Source: Dillenia suffruticosa
Lineage: Eukaryota > Streptophyta > Magnoliopsida > Dilleniales > Dilleniaceae
DNA: 64,000 nucleotides
Direction of reading: 5' to 3'
NCBI GenBank assembly: GCA_033439265.1
Contig: JAVTVX010000027.1
Span: forward strand, 1,689,001 to 1,753,000
Shown: positions 49,001-59,741 of the stretch, one piece after another
Layout of the letters: every line of letters starts with the position of its first letter
Numbering within the stretch: the stretch's first letter is position 1
Position numbers and translations under genes: made by a program
Notes under the pieces: model-generated
The model's database searches: none
What the model was told of the DNA's origin: nothing
What the model saw: the letters and a program-made list of their open reading frames with translations, nothing else

Positions 49001-49245
49001 TCAAAGTGGCTGGGCACAACGAAGCAACTGTGCTTGTCAAGCTTGGGTGACTTGAGTGCATGCAATGTCTTTCTATGTGGTTGAGTTGCTTTGTGATGTT
49101 TTTGCAGGTCCTTAATTTGGATGCTATGGATAAAACTCGACACTGGAAAATTGTAGGTTGTAGTGCATATACTGGGGAAGGGCTCCTTGAAGGATTTGAT
49201 TGGCTGGTGCAAGATATTGCCTCTAGAATTTATGTTCTTGACTAG
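46042..49245 (+). CDS. TTN5: ARL2 / TITAN5 small GTPase, reading frame broken near the N-terminus
   Basis: Five exons: 46042-46104, 46162-46272, 47612-47774, 48269-48349, 49108-49245. The expected start [11 protein letters not shown] is present at 46042, but the frame from it runs out of phase before MRILMV and meets a stop at the start of exon 2. The exon is two bases shorter than the family predicts, in the AAGAGAAGAGAAAGG run at 46073-46087. From the internal ATG at 46088 the frame is intact: 169 aa against about 185 in ARL2, lacking the first 16 residues (the amphipathic helix). All GTPase motifs are present: GLDNSGKT P-loop, WDLGGQ, NKQD and SAYTGEG. In Arabidopsis, TITAN5 is needed for embryo development, and ARL2 acts in tubulin folding. 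An RTE LINE sits in intron 2. A sequencing error, a translated short form or a nonfunctional copy are all possible. Confidence 0.85.
46788..47363 (+). mobile_element. 5'-truncated RTE-clade LINE in ARL2 intron 2
   Basis: A 576-bp insert flanked by GATTTAATTCCAAGTA (46772-46787) and GATTTATTTCCAAGTA (47364-47379), a 16-bp duplication with one mismatch. The frame at about 46837-47091 gives [16 protein letters not shown] and [15 protein letters not shown], the C-terminal end of RTE polyproteins. The 3' end carries GTTGGGATAAAGTCGCAGTTTG and then TTG repeats, typical of plant RTE elements. ATTT-rich simple repeats have expanded between the coding end and the tail (47155-47285). It lies in sense orientation to the gene. 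Confidence 0.85.
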
Positions 49246-49815
49246 CTTGTGTCATTTAAGACTGGATAGAACCAGAAAATCTGGAGCCTCGCGTATGACT
49301 TGTTTGATGACGCTACATGTTTGAGCACATCCTCTTGTTAATTTTTACATTAGTTAGCGTGTTGTATCCGGTTGGTGCTTATTAGCTGTTGAGACATTGA
49401 ACAATCAAAATTTTTTTTGTATACTCCGTATGACCAAACCTTGATGTTTGGTGATGTTTTTGATGAGAGGCAGTTGATTTGTAAAAGTGATGTACCATAA
49501 TGGATTATTTGATGGCTAATTCATAAGTGAATACTGTTATAAGAGAGATAGATATTTGGCACTAGCAAAGCACAATGGAGGGAAGTATTAAACCAGGAAT
49601 GATAGAGCAGCAGCAACAACACTTAATATGCATCTTATGAAAGCAAAATTTAGAGGTCTGGGAGACAGTAAGTTTGCTAGTCACCAGAGGAAAAAAAAAA
49701 AAAAAAAAAAAAACAACCTTTCGAATGTTTAATAAGCCAAGGCATGTTGAGCATAGAAGGTGAATCAGCCATCAAAAGAAGCAAAACATGCTACAATCAA
49801 AATCAAGCATATCCA
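49246..49815. other. Convergent spacer between ARL2 and RPL6
   Basis: Contains the ARL2 3' UTR and an A run of about 25 bases at 49690-49714. No repeat boundaries or genes were found. Confidence 0.45.
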
Positions 49816-50124
49816 TCATTTGGACTTCTTTCCTTGTTTCTTCTTGATTACTTCATCGATATACATTATACCCTTGCCTTTGTAAACTTCTGGCGGCTTA
49901 CAACTACGAACAGCAGCTGCAAACTGGTGCACCCTTTGTTTGTCAATTCCAGTGCAGCACACAATATTGGGTTTGAAGCAGAATACTCGGACAGCTGGAG
50001 GAACAGTCAATTCAACTTCATGGCTATAACCCAATTTGAGAAACAAGAGTCGACCTTCAGCTTCGGCTCTGGCTTTGAACCCAACACCCACAATTTTTAA
50101 AAATCGGAAAATTTTAGCTTCCAT
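49816..50124 (-). CDS. Organellar-type ribosomal protein L6, short form
   Basis: 102 aa in one coding exon. It matches the C-terminal domain of bacterial L6 (uL6): KIVGVGFKARAE, LKLGYSHEVEL, GIDKQRVHQFAA, then VRSCKPPEVYKGKGIMYIDE and a basic tail. Bacterial L6 is about 177 residues, so the N-terminal domain is absent; Arabidopsis At2g18400 is, as I recall, similarly short and annotated as mitochondrial. No obvious presequence is seen. The start is the methionine at 50124. An upstream in-frame ATG at 50151 lies on the intron side of a likely acceptor (GGTACCAG, exon from 50138), so it is not used. A 5' UTR exon probably ends at 51668 with donor AAGCAG|GTTCTA. The L6-ARL2 adjacency is also found in Arabidopsis, from memory. 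Confidence 0.88.
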   Translation of the reverse strand: MEAKIFRFLKIVGVGFKARAEAEGRLLFLKLGYSHEVELTVPPAVRVFCFKPNIVCCTGIDKQRVHQFAAAVRSCKPPEVYKGKGIMYIDEVIKKKQGKKSK

Positions 50125-51667
50125 TGGAGTTGCAAAATCTGGTACCACCAATACAAAAGACTGTCATACTGGAGAATATATATACTACAAGGTATAATTT
50201 AACGTGTCATCTCGCAGGTACCACTTCTTATTGCGTTGCTCTCCTAAAGTCTAGTAGGAAAATAGCTGACTCCTCATTAGCAGATTTACATTGAAAGGGC
50301 CTGATTTAATAGGACACAGGACCATGTGCATATGGATAAACTTCTCATAATTAATCAAGAAGTGCCTCTGCATTCAGAAGATGCTTCTGATTGTTAATAC
50401 ATGCGCCCTAGAATCATGGTTTGGAAAGGTAAAGAACATACAAGATATGGGGATGGAAGTTAAAACAAGAATTGGTTGTCAAGGCAAAATTGTGGTATTG
50501 AATTGACCAAAATGAGCATACAACTTCAACCCTATGACATTATTGAAATTCAAGCACTGCTTTTTGCAAGAATGCTACAAAAGAAATGAGAACTGCTTGA
50601 AAAATGGCCTTTACTTTCCCTCCATTCATCTAGAGCATTTGAAACCCCTTTATCCACCAAATAATGAAATGGATTTGTGAAATGAATTTGCTAATAGAAT
50701 GTTTCTCAACATTATCACCTATAGTTCATAGAGTGAAGCACTATCTTTGACCACCACAAGAAGCGCAAACCAAACATACTTTAAGCTCAGACACAACCCA
50801 AGCTCAGTACAACAATTAATATCGTTTTACCTCTCAACTTCTCATTTCGATTTAAGCAATGGTCATGAACTCAAGCTAAGGTTCCAATCATAACAAAAAA
50901 CACCAAATTTCAAGAGATTTAATTATCTCATACTAGCATTGTTATCGAACAATATATCACATCTGGTTCACCTCCACTTTTTCTCTTCTGTCCAGAATTT
51001 GTTCTACCAATTATTCCTACTTTTAACATCTTGTAATCCAACAGAAGAAACGGAAATCCAGTTAACGTAAATGTGGGGAAAAAAAAGGTAAGTCACTCCA
51101 AGGGGAGAACCAAGTGTGGGTACAAGCACGTTAAGGCAAAGATAAGGTAGTCAAGTGGAATTAGCAAGATAATAGGTAAACAGAGAAGCATAAATAATAA
51201 GTATCACGACCAAAAATAAATAAAATAAAAAAAAAACAACAAAAACTTTAACATCAGAGAGACAAACTTAAATGCAAGTATAATTAGAAAAGGCCAAACA
51301 TAGATTACATTAGCTACTACGCGAAAAAAAAATGCAGATTTAGGTATTTTCACATATTTCCGCTGAAGACTCTACTGGTCTACTTAAAACTTAGCAAACT
51401 AAACACACAATGCCCCCCCCCTTTCATATAGACAATTTATCGAGCATATGACAGGCACTATAGTCAAACGTTCTCAGAAACGAAAAAATACGAATTCGGG
51501 GTTCTGGGTTTTTACCCTAAGCTTTGATTCTTCGATTCCCAATAATGAAATCATTCAACAGAATACTAGAAATGAGAGAAGAATAACTGACCAGCTAAAA
51601 AAAGACAATCAATTTAACGAGAGAGATTAAGACATAGAGAGATTGAGTAAGAGACAAGGAATAGAAC

Positions 51668-51780
51668 CTGCTTTCTTTACACTAGCGAAGTGGAAGTGAT
51701 ATCTCCTGCTTCCGGTTGCGTTCAAATGAGAGGGGGAGAGAGAGGCCCGAAGAAAGACCGAAGTGAGAACTAGAAAGCTT
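51668..51780 (-). other. Probable 5' UTR exon of the ribosomal protein L6 gene
   Basis: On the minus strand this stretch is pyrimidine-rich and leads to AAAGCAG followed by GTTCTATT, a good donor at 51668. It would join the acceptor at 50139-50140 before the coding exon. The outer end is a guess from base composition. Confidence 0.45.
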
Positions 51781-51801
51781 TGCCCACTTTTAGGTGAGCT
51801 T

Positions 51802-51813
51802 AACGACGTCGTT
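51802..51813. promoter_or_regulatory. Perfect palindrome AACGACGTCGTT upstream of RPL6
   Basis: A 12-base perfect palindrome centred on GACGTC, the C-box core of plant bZIP sites. It is placed just outside the presumed RPL6 leader exon. Binding is inferred, not shown. Confidence 0.45.
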
Positions 51814-52196
51814 TAACTATATCATATTAACTTTCTAATTTTCTTTTACACTAAATACGGAAATTAGAAAAAAAATTTCAATCGAAAAAAAAAAATCATT
51901 CCATTGGAATGCATAAATATCAGCCTTTATTTTTTATTATTTTTTCTAATGGGTAATGGTGTCATTTTGCATTCCTGTGTGAATTGGAATAATTTGCAAA
52001 TAAAATGATTGGTTATTCATTCTTTTTTCTTATAATTCAAATTAAAAAAAAAAATCAATTAGAAAATATTGTCATCAATAATTTTCAACTAATTCACATA
52101 TTCTTTATTACAAAAAAAAAAGAAGTCGTAATAACAATGTAAAAATCAACGTGGCTGGTATCTAAGAAATAAAGATGAGCCAAAATCCTTCGAGTA

Positions 52197-52393
52197 ATTG
52201 GTCCAATAGTTATCACTGATAACTTTTAAATAAAATTTTAGATTCTAAATTTTGTATACAATAAAAATAAATACATAAAAGTTTTACTCTTTAAGAAATA
52301 ACTCAACTCGAATCATATGTAATCAGAACCAATATGATTATCAGATATCGATAGTTTATTTTAAAAAAAAAAATAAAAAAAAAAAAAAAAACA
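52197..52393 (+). mobile_element. SINE, family A copy, perfect 10-bp duplication
   Basis: A 197-bp element including a long A-rich tail, flanked by CCTTCGAGTA at 52187-52196 and 52394-52403. The body words GTTATCACTGATAAC, AGATTCTAAATTTTG, GAAATAACTCAACTCGAATC and CAATATGATTATC follow the order of the copy at 14649. It lies between the RPL6 and Maf genes. Confidence 0.7.
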
Positions 52394-52659
52394 CCTTCGA
52401 GTATAGCTCGAGCAATATCATCACCGAAGCCGCATAGAAAATAAAATAATAATAATAATAGTGGACCGAATTAGTAATAGTATTTTCGTTCTTGTTTCTG
52501 TCCTACCACCCTCTGAACAAAAAAAGGGGACTCTTCTATTGTCTAACTTGTAAAGATCTCCGAAGTAAATTGTGAATAGCGAAAAAGCTAGAGTGCCAAT
52601 TCAACCAATGCCCACAACATACAATAGTCCAAATGAATTTGGATACCTAATTGAACAAG

Positions 52660-52762
52660 CTAGAGTGCCTCTTGTATGAGTTTCTCCGTAAGTGTTTTAG
52701 AAAGCCCCATGATGCTATCACTGTCCCCTACCTGCATTTCAATGCAACATTTAGCTTACAGC

Positions 52763-52820
<58 letters not shown>

Positions 52821-54972
52821 ACAGTATGAACAAAAGGCAATGTCAATGGATGTTCTAGCATCAATGCGCCAGAGACATTAAGCACAATTCCCTCTTCAAT
52901 CTGCGCAGAGAATTGACCATCAAACCCACAAAAAAAAAGTAGAAATATATCATAGTTTCTACCATTTTCGTGACTATATGATAAATTTTAGATGGTTGGA
53001 TTTGTAATAAAATGTTACCAGGTCGTCAATGACTTCATTAGGTATATCATGGAAATATACCTGCATAATTGCAAAACACAATGACATTGTTGTGATTATA
53101 TGGAGCCTGTGATCTGTCTCGAGGCCCCTGAGGTTTAATTGTCTGAAAAAAAAAAAGTTACCTCAGCCCTGTCCCATTCTCCTCGCTGGACTCCTGTTCT
53201 AAGATTGGTCACAAGAACAGATCCTATGACTACTGTCTGACCACCCGAATAGTCTGCAAGGCACAAAGCTTTAAGTTTGGGCTCACAATCAAAGTATACA
53301 CCAATGGGAAACAAATTTCAGAATTGCAAACCTTTGATGAATTGACGTGCTTCTTCCTCATTAGATGGTTTTTCTCTGATCACCCCTTCATGCACCGCCA
53401 CCTCAAAAATCAATTAGATGATGCAGTAGCATAGTAAGATATAACGAGGGGCAAACAGGGTGAAGGAGGCAGCAACTGCCCCCTAAAATTTTTAGGGAAA
53501 AGGTTTAGGGATTTAATTTTAAAGATTATAATTTTAAATATTTTTTTTTTACATCCCTAAGAATTATAATTCTTGATCCTCTGAAATTATAAAACAAAAT
53601 GTATATTGTACTTCAATGCTTTCTCGCTTCACCCCAAGATGTAACCTTAAGGCATGATATCTCTTTTTCCTAATCAAGTCAACTACCAAAATTAACTTTT
53701 AGTTTATGTTTTTATCATTACATTTAGATGGACAATATTATAACAACGACGATGACAAGGACAACAACAACAATAATAATAAAGATTCAATTGCTGCAGT
53801 GCCTATATTCTTTTGTGCTAAACAAACATCACCGATTTTGGACAAGATATAGAAGACGACGAAGGAGAAAGAAACCATACTGTGTCTGCTGTTATCAAAA
53901 GGGTTGAGCAACTATCAACGTCCTGATAACCTTCAGTTTGTAATCTTGATATAATGGCATCTGCCTAAAATTCCACCAAAACATATTAAGAGCAGACCAA
54001 AATTTCCTACCAAAAACAGTAAGACGCATAGAATCGGCTTCATGCCCGGCCATGATTGAATTTATGAGGCTGGTATAGGATTCTTTTTTCTCGTTTTTAC
54101 ACTGAGACTAGAAGTTTGAAATAAACAACACATGGTTGTTGGTTGTGTTATCAAGAACATGTTTAGCTAAAAATGAGAGGTAATACAAAAGAGTAAGTGA
54201 TGAATTTCAGCTAGTAGAGTAAAAGGCAAAGCATGCATTTGATGAATATAAGCCTATGAGGACCATTTTCAAGCATGTTATACACATTAATAACTAGACC
54301 AACTCCTTTGGCCAGTATAACACCTTTTCACCATCTCCACCCCTATTCCGCCGCCCGGGGGGAGGGGGGGAATAGCAACAACACACTGCGAGTAGCAATC
54401 AATAAGGGTCTCCGATAAGATGCTTGTTTGAATCATAATTACTCTAATTCAGGTGAGAATATTATTACAACTCCATTAAGATGTCAAACAGTCACCCTTC
54501 TCTAACTATGGGACTTCAAATTTTCCAATGAGTGTGCAAAAATGACATGTAACTAGCAGTGCAATATATTTTGAATATATGTACATACCTTAGCCTTGGC
54601 TAGAGCCATCACTAGTTCTTCAGGTTTTTCCTTTCTAATATTTTTCTCATCAATATCTGCAGTCTTTGTTGTCGTGAACTTAAATCAATTACCAAATTTC
54701 AAGGAATAAAAAGATTACAAATTAAACATACCATGATGGTGAATTCATATCCCATCTCTGCTAAAATCTTTCGGCGTGCCATTGAAGATGACCCTAATAT
54801 TATCTACCATGTAAAATCCACAGAAATAAGCCACAAATAGAGAGAGAGAGAGTTTTAATTCTGCAATATGGCACAACAGTTCGGGAAAACATAGAATCAT
54901 TTTTAAGTTCATTGAAGAATGCCGACAGAGTGGAAGCAATACCTTAAATGGGGTATTCTTCTTTACAGCCAT
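52660..54972 (-). CDS. Maf-family nucleoside triphosphate pyrophosphatase
   Basis: Nine exons on the minus strand: 54972-54943, 54803-54732, 54663-54589, 53964-53881, 53401-53332, 53253-53162, 53060-53019, 52900-52820, 52731-52660. They sum to 618 bases, giving 205 aa, the usual Maf length. Maf proteins hydrolyse non-canonical or modified nucleotides to monophosphates, a house-cleaning role. Motifs in order: ILGSSSMARRKIL near the N-terminus, EKPEELVMALAKAKA, LLITADT, REKPSNEEEARQFI, YSGGQTVV, YFHDIPNEVI, and DSIMGL near the C-terminus. Exon 8 ends exactly where a 54-base GA/CT microsatellite begins, so the donor reads GTG|GTCTCTCT. Intron 4 holds repeat-like sequence and an AAC/AAT-rich tract. 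Arabidopsis has homologous Maf-like proteins. Confidence 0.92.
52765..52818. repeat. (GA)n microsatellite abutting a Maf 5' splice site
   Basis: GA dinucleotides for about 54 bases on the plus strand (CT in the Maf transcript), with no bases between the tract and the exon 8 donor except the donor GT itself. Confidence 0.95.
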
Positions 54973-56569
54973 TTCTCTCTCTTGTTGCTCTTTCCTGCCC
55001 GCTTTTCCCAATAAAAGGGAATGAATGGTCAGCTTAATGGCCTTTTTTATCCAGTACCACTCGACCATGGGACCACACTTTCGTCCATTGGCTTTCAAAT
55101 ATAAAATTTATTTTAAAAACAATACCAGAATAAATTTATATTGAACTGCGTTTAAGGCATGTTTGGAAACAATTTTTTTTCCCAATAAACTATCCCTTCC
55201 TTTAAAATTTCGAATTCGAGTTTCTTCCAAAACTTTCTTTTACCATGCATATCACAACCTAATGTCCATCAAATCCAAACTATCTATCCGTTATCAAAAC
55301 GTATCTCATACCAAGAGAGGGTTCAGACCAGAAGGTAATCGTTTCTTGTTGATAAGACCTGTACTTTTCCATGAAATCAGCACTGATTTTCCTCTCTCAG
55401 CAAAGCTCCATACCTACAATGTAATCGCGTGATAGCAAGTCCTATATCTAAAATAATCAGCCAATAAGGATGTCACTCCATGCCCACTTGGACAAGTGAG
55501 GTTAAAGACTTCTGGGAATCAGATTGAAGCATAAGATCCGAATGCCCCCATCCCAAGCCTACAGAAGACCAAATCATATGGCCATAAGCTCCGTGCTCAT
55601 GTTAATGGCGATACCCGGAAAGGAGAAACCTCCTCTCCAAATGCCCATAGATTGTCTCAGATGAACCCTCATGTCTCATCTACGAAGGGGTGTTTGAGGC
55701 ATCTCAAGAAGTGGTTCTAAGAAACGTCATCTCGCACGTTTCCTGCATAGAAGGAGCATCAAGATCATTAATTACATGTTAGCTCTTTAACTCGTGCATC
55801 ATCAAATCAATTCGATTTGATGGAAAAGGTGAATTTCAGGAAAATTTAAATTTCAACAAATAATAATTTTATTTTTTGAAAAATTATTTTTTTCAGAATA
55901 TAATTATTATTGGAATTAAAAGAACACAACTTTTTAGACTGGGAAAAATATTATGTCTATCATTTGAATCTAAAGACACAACATTCGAAAAACTGTGACC
56001 GATAAAAAACTAATTTTGAAAAGTTGTGATCGGAGAAAAAAAATGTTAAATGAACTATAGCCCAATATTTGAATCTAAGTTGTCTCAAAAATAGGGTATT
56101 GTGACGATTTGTTGTGTTTTTTTTTTTTTTTATCTATTCAGAATTTTACCCCAACTAATCTAGATTAACCGCTTTCAGAGATCAATTGAGAGATAGATCT
56201 CCCAACATTGATTTTTCATTCTCATAGGAGATTAAACTCCTAATTATGATTAAGGGGTATCAGTCTTCGAACCAACTGAACCATCAGACATCGATTTTGT
56301 TTTGCCTTTTGAATGAATAGATCTTCTCCTGTTATATTCTTTCTTTTCCTATGAATACAACTCTCCTATCATTTCAGTTTTCACATCATAACAAGATAAC
56401 ATTCATAAAAATTTATTTTTATTTTGGATAAAATTAAAATTTTACTGTTTTAAATTTCTATTTTAATTCGTATATTTTAAAAAAATTTATCATTAATCCC
56501 ACCTACATTATAATAAAAATATAATTTCTTTAAAAACAGCGATGTTTTTGCATGATAAGCTTATTCACA
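54973..56569. other. Spacer upstream of the Maf gene
   Basis: The block 55440-55760 is less AT-rich than its surroundings and looks like a piece of an old dispersed element, but no ends or family could be fixed. The rest is AT-rich with T and A runs. No gene was recognised. Confidence 0.4.
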
Positions 56570-57545
56570 TTTTGCACTTTCGGATTCATGTTCCCAATCG
56601 CCTAATCCCGCGACAAGCCGCCACAAACATCTGACCATACGCCTTGCAAGAGCTGATTTTGTTCTAGTAGATGAAGTACGAAAATATAATCTCTGCTCGG
56701 GAAAAAAATATCCCAAATCCTCGAGTTTTGGGCATTATTGTAGAACATGATCAACAGACTCAGGAGCGATAACAGCTATTGGTTAAGTCATCATTTGTTT
56801 GGCCTTAAGAGTAGCCACCCCACAAGAGATCTGAGTCCATATTGTGCTTCCTGTTAGAGAATAGGGTTTGGATCCACCCATCAGCGTAGGCCTAAGACCC
56901 AAAAGTTATTTATTTGAAATTTGAACAGAGAGAATAAAATGAGAGGGGAGTTGTTTTTTGAAAACTTCCCTCAACTCTCTCTCCCTAAACTCCCTCTCCT
57001 TTTGTCAATGTAACAACTACCCATTTTTCATATACGTGAATTTGAAATGAGAAGGGAAGACACAACATTCTTTTTTGAGTACGAGAAAAGTGAGAATTAA
57101 AGTATCGGGAAAAAAGAATGAAGTGAGGTTTTCTTTTGTTTTTTTTTTTCTTTTAAATATTATTCATTCTATCAAAGGATATTTGAATTGTGAATTAAAA
57201 AGATGATCTGATTTATATAATATTTTCTAAATCTAGAATATTCAATTATCGAAAGAGATAGGTGATTCGAATCCAACTTGGATTCTGAAATTTTTACAAG
57301 GAAAAAAAAAATATTTGTTAATTTTTTTAAAAATCTACACTTCCAACCAATTCCCTAAGAGAGCCATGTTTCGTTCTCTATCTTGACGAACACTCAGACC
57401 ACCCTCCTTTTTGCATCTTGTCACCTTCCAACTCACTAAATGAAGTCCCTTTCTATTCTGTTTGTTACAGCAAATGAATGTTCTTATAGATTGATCGAAT
57501 TTATCACAAATAGACTGAGGCAGTCCCACTCTGACATTTTTGTAA
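56570..57545 (-). mobile_element. Antisense L1-type LINE relic
   Basis: On the minus strand, 57529-57335 reads MGLPQSICDKFDQSIRTF, LHLVSWKV and KKEGGLSVRQ, the region following the RT thumb in plant L1 elements. Further along, near 56770-56700, ESVDHVLQ and CPKLEDLG match the zinc-binding region. The pieces are interrupted by stops and by AT-rich inserts, one of them probably a SINE. Ends are approximate. Confidence 0.65.
57231..57310 (+). mobile_element. Possible short SINE inside the LINE relic
   Basis: An 80-bp stretch with B-box-like GTGATTCGAATCC and a terminal A run, flanked by ATATTTTCTAA (57220-57230) and ATATTTGTTAA (57311-57321), two mismatches. It resembles the short elements at 35000 and 43741 in size and layout. 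Confidence 0.4.
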
Positions 57546-57969
57546 CTTGTCTTTATTTTATTTCATTTGTAATATTTTTTATATAAATAAAGAATTTTTT
57601 ATTCAAAGCATATAATTTTATAAGTAAAAGGTCAAGTTTTGTTCTAAAATATATTAAAATTATTATTATATTAATAAATTTTGTAATTAAAAAATCTACT
57701 AAATTTCAAATCAATTTCCTTGGAAATAAATACATCACGATTTCTTTCTCCTATTTCTCCCTCCCGAGTAGGTCTCATCACCGGCTTGGAGAGAGGGTCG
57801 GCCCAATAACGGGCCTTACCGGGCCTCATTTTTTTAGGTCTTACCCATTAGCCCATCGCAAGCCCGGCCCATTAGGCCCGGCAAATAATGACTTAACTAA
57901 CATATTCTCTTTCGTTAGGTTATGGTTTTACTTGACAAGGAAACGCCGCAAAGTCTCTGAAACCTACAA

Positions 57970-58776
57970 ATGGAAATACTCAACGAACAAGACCAAGAAT
58001 ATGGGAAGGAAGAAGAAGAACAGGAGAGGAATGGAGCAGATACTGATCCGGTCGATGACAGTGCAGGAAACGAACAAATACTGAAACACCACATCCGTTC
58101 GATAGATTCAACGATTAAAATCAGACAGCTGAGATCAGAAGGCCTCTCTTTCCAGCTCTGGCCAGCAGCAACGACTCTGGTCAATCTCCTAGACAATCAC
58201 CGCTCCGATCCAACCAAAAGCCCTCTCTCCAAAATCCTAACGAACTCACGGCGGCTCCGAATTCTCGAGCTCGGCGCCGGAACCGGCTTCGTCGGAATAG
58301 CCGCCGGAGCTATTCTCTCGGCCGACGTCACCGTCACCGACCTGCCTCACGTGCTCGAGAACCTCCGATTCAACGCGGCCCTAAACTCGGACCTGGTAGA
58401 GAAATTTGGCGGGAAAGTGGACGTGGCCGCGCTGAGATGGGGAGAAGTTGAGGATATGGAGGCGATTAGGAGGAGAGGGGAGTATGATGTGATTGTGGGG
58501 TCGGATGTAGTGTATCACGACCACCTGTACGAGCCATTGATGGAGACGTTGAGATTCTTGATGGTTGGAAAGGGAGAGAATAGAGAGGAGAGGGAGAGAG
58601 GGTTCGTGATGGGGCATTTGAAGAGGTGGAAGAAAGAGGCGGGGTTCTTCAAGAGAGCGAAGAAGGTGTTCGAGATTGAGGTGTTATATGAAGACGAAGC
58701 TAGGGATGGAGCTAGGGTCGGGGTGCTTGTTTATCGTTTCTCTCCCAAGTCTTCAAAATCTCATGCTCCATTTTGA
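57970..58776 (+). CDS. METTL21-type SAM-dependent methyltransferase, intronless
   Basis: 268 aa, single exon. The family (methyltransferase 16 / METTL21) mostly methylates lysines of chaperones and translation factors; the substrate here is unknown. The N-terminal 35 residues are acidic and rich in E/Q. The Rossmann core begins with FQLWPAATTL (61-70). The SAM-binding motif I is LELGAGTGFVG (99-109), the post-I acidic motif is VTDLP (122-126), and SDVVYHDHLYEPL follows at 178-190. The region's codons are GC-rich compared with its AT-rich surroundings. The start is the first ATG of the frame; no upstream in-frame extension is evident. Arabidopsis At3g50850, which I recall as close to HAN, is the likely counterpart. 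Confidence 0.88.
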   Translation: MEILNEQDQEYGKEEEEQERNGADTDPVDDSAGNEQILKHHIRSIDSTIKIRQLRSEGLSFQLWPAATTLVNLLDNHRSDPTKSPLSKILTNSRRLRILELGAGTGFVGIAAGAILSADVTVTDLPHVLENLRFNAALNSDLVEKFGGKVDVAALRWGEVEDMEAIRRRGEYDVIVGSDVVYHDHLYEPLMETLRFLMVGKGENREERERGFVMGHLKRWKKEAGFFKRAKKVFEIEVLYEDEARDGARVGVLVYRFSPKSSKSHAPF

Positions 58777-58881
58777 TTCCTCTCTCTCTCTCTCTCTCCC
58801 TCGCTCTCTCTCTTCTTGTCAAGCCAGTTTTAGACACCGTGTTATTACCTTGAATGGCCTTGAATGTTCCCTGTTTTCCCA

Positions 58882-58912
<31 letters not shown>

Positions 58913-59741
58913 ACAAGAGAGAAAGTGGAGACACCGTGTTATTACCGTGTTATTTTCGACTCCGTCACTAATTTCACTATTGGAATCGATTAATTTGATA
59001 GTTGAAATTTTGCTCATCTATTATGAGCTTTGCTTTTAATCACTAAAAAGTAAAGACAGCAAAATAAAAAATCATCGGGGGTAAATGCAGAACCAATTAA
59101 AACTTACGAGACTCGTCCGTCCGGAGGAATAACGGGTCAACTACTCTATTCAGTGCGAGGGCAAAGGAAAGGTGTCCGTACATATACGGACACCAAAACT
59201 ATAATAATAATTTTTCAATATTCAAGATCACCTAAACTAATAAAAATTTTCATGAAAAAAAAATAATAATAAAACCGCATTTCACATTTTATTGCAAAAT
59301 GATTCAGCTTTATCCATACCAGATGGATAGACACCAACCCAGAAACAATTCTCCTTCTCAAGGCTTACTTCATGATCCCACATAATTTGACAACAATTTT
59401 TATTACATTCCATACATGCTATTAACAGGTAAAGCACATCTCCTAGGGGGGAAAAGCCAAAAATCAAAATCACCCCAAAAAACAAAATAGAAAATACATG
59501 CCACACATCCATACACAACCCTTAAAAACCAAAATTTATAGATCCCACACTCCACTCTGTATTGGAAAAAAGAAATGAATAAATAACATCCCACCTACCA
59601 TATTTTTGCGGTAGATCATGAATGTAACCTGCCTCCAAACTTCGTCCCTTTTCGGATCAATCAGCAATGCAACCCCCACAAGCTAGGGTGCCAATAACAA
59701 CTTCCTCAGCCGGAAGATCAACTAATACTAACAGTAATATT
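58777..59741. other. Spacer between methyltransferase and VPS39
   Basis: Contains a CT tract (58779-58799) just after the methyltransferase stop, a T run at about 58883-58908, and the 3' UTR of VPS39 in its right part. The small frames at 59282-59594 do not resemble proteins. Confidence 0.5.

Noticed and set aside
55440-55760. GC-richer block, possible LTR fragment
   Set aside because: No terminal repeats, primer site or coding part were seen; it is noted only as a compositional block.
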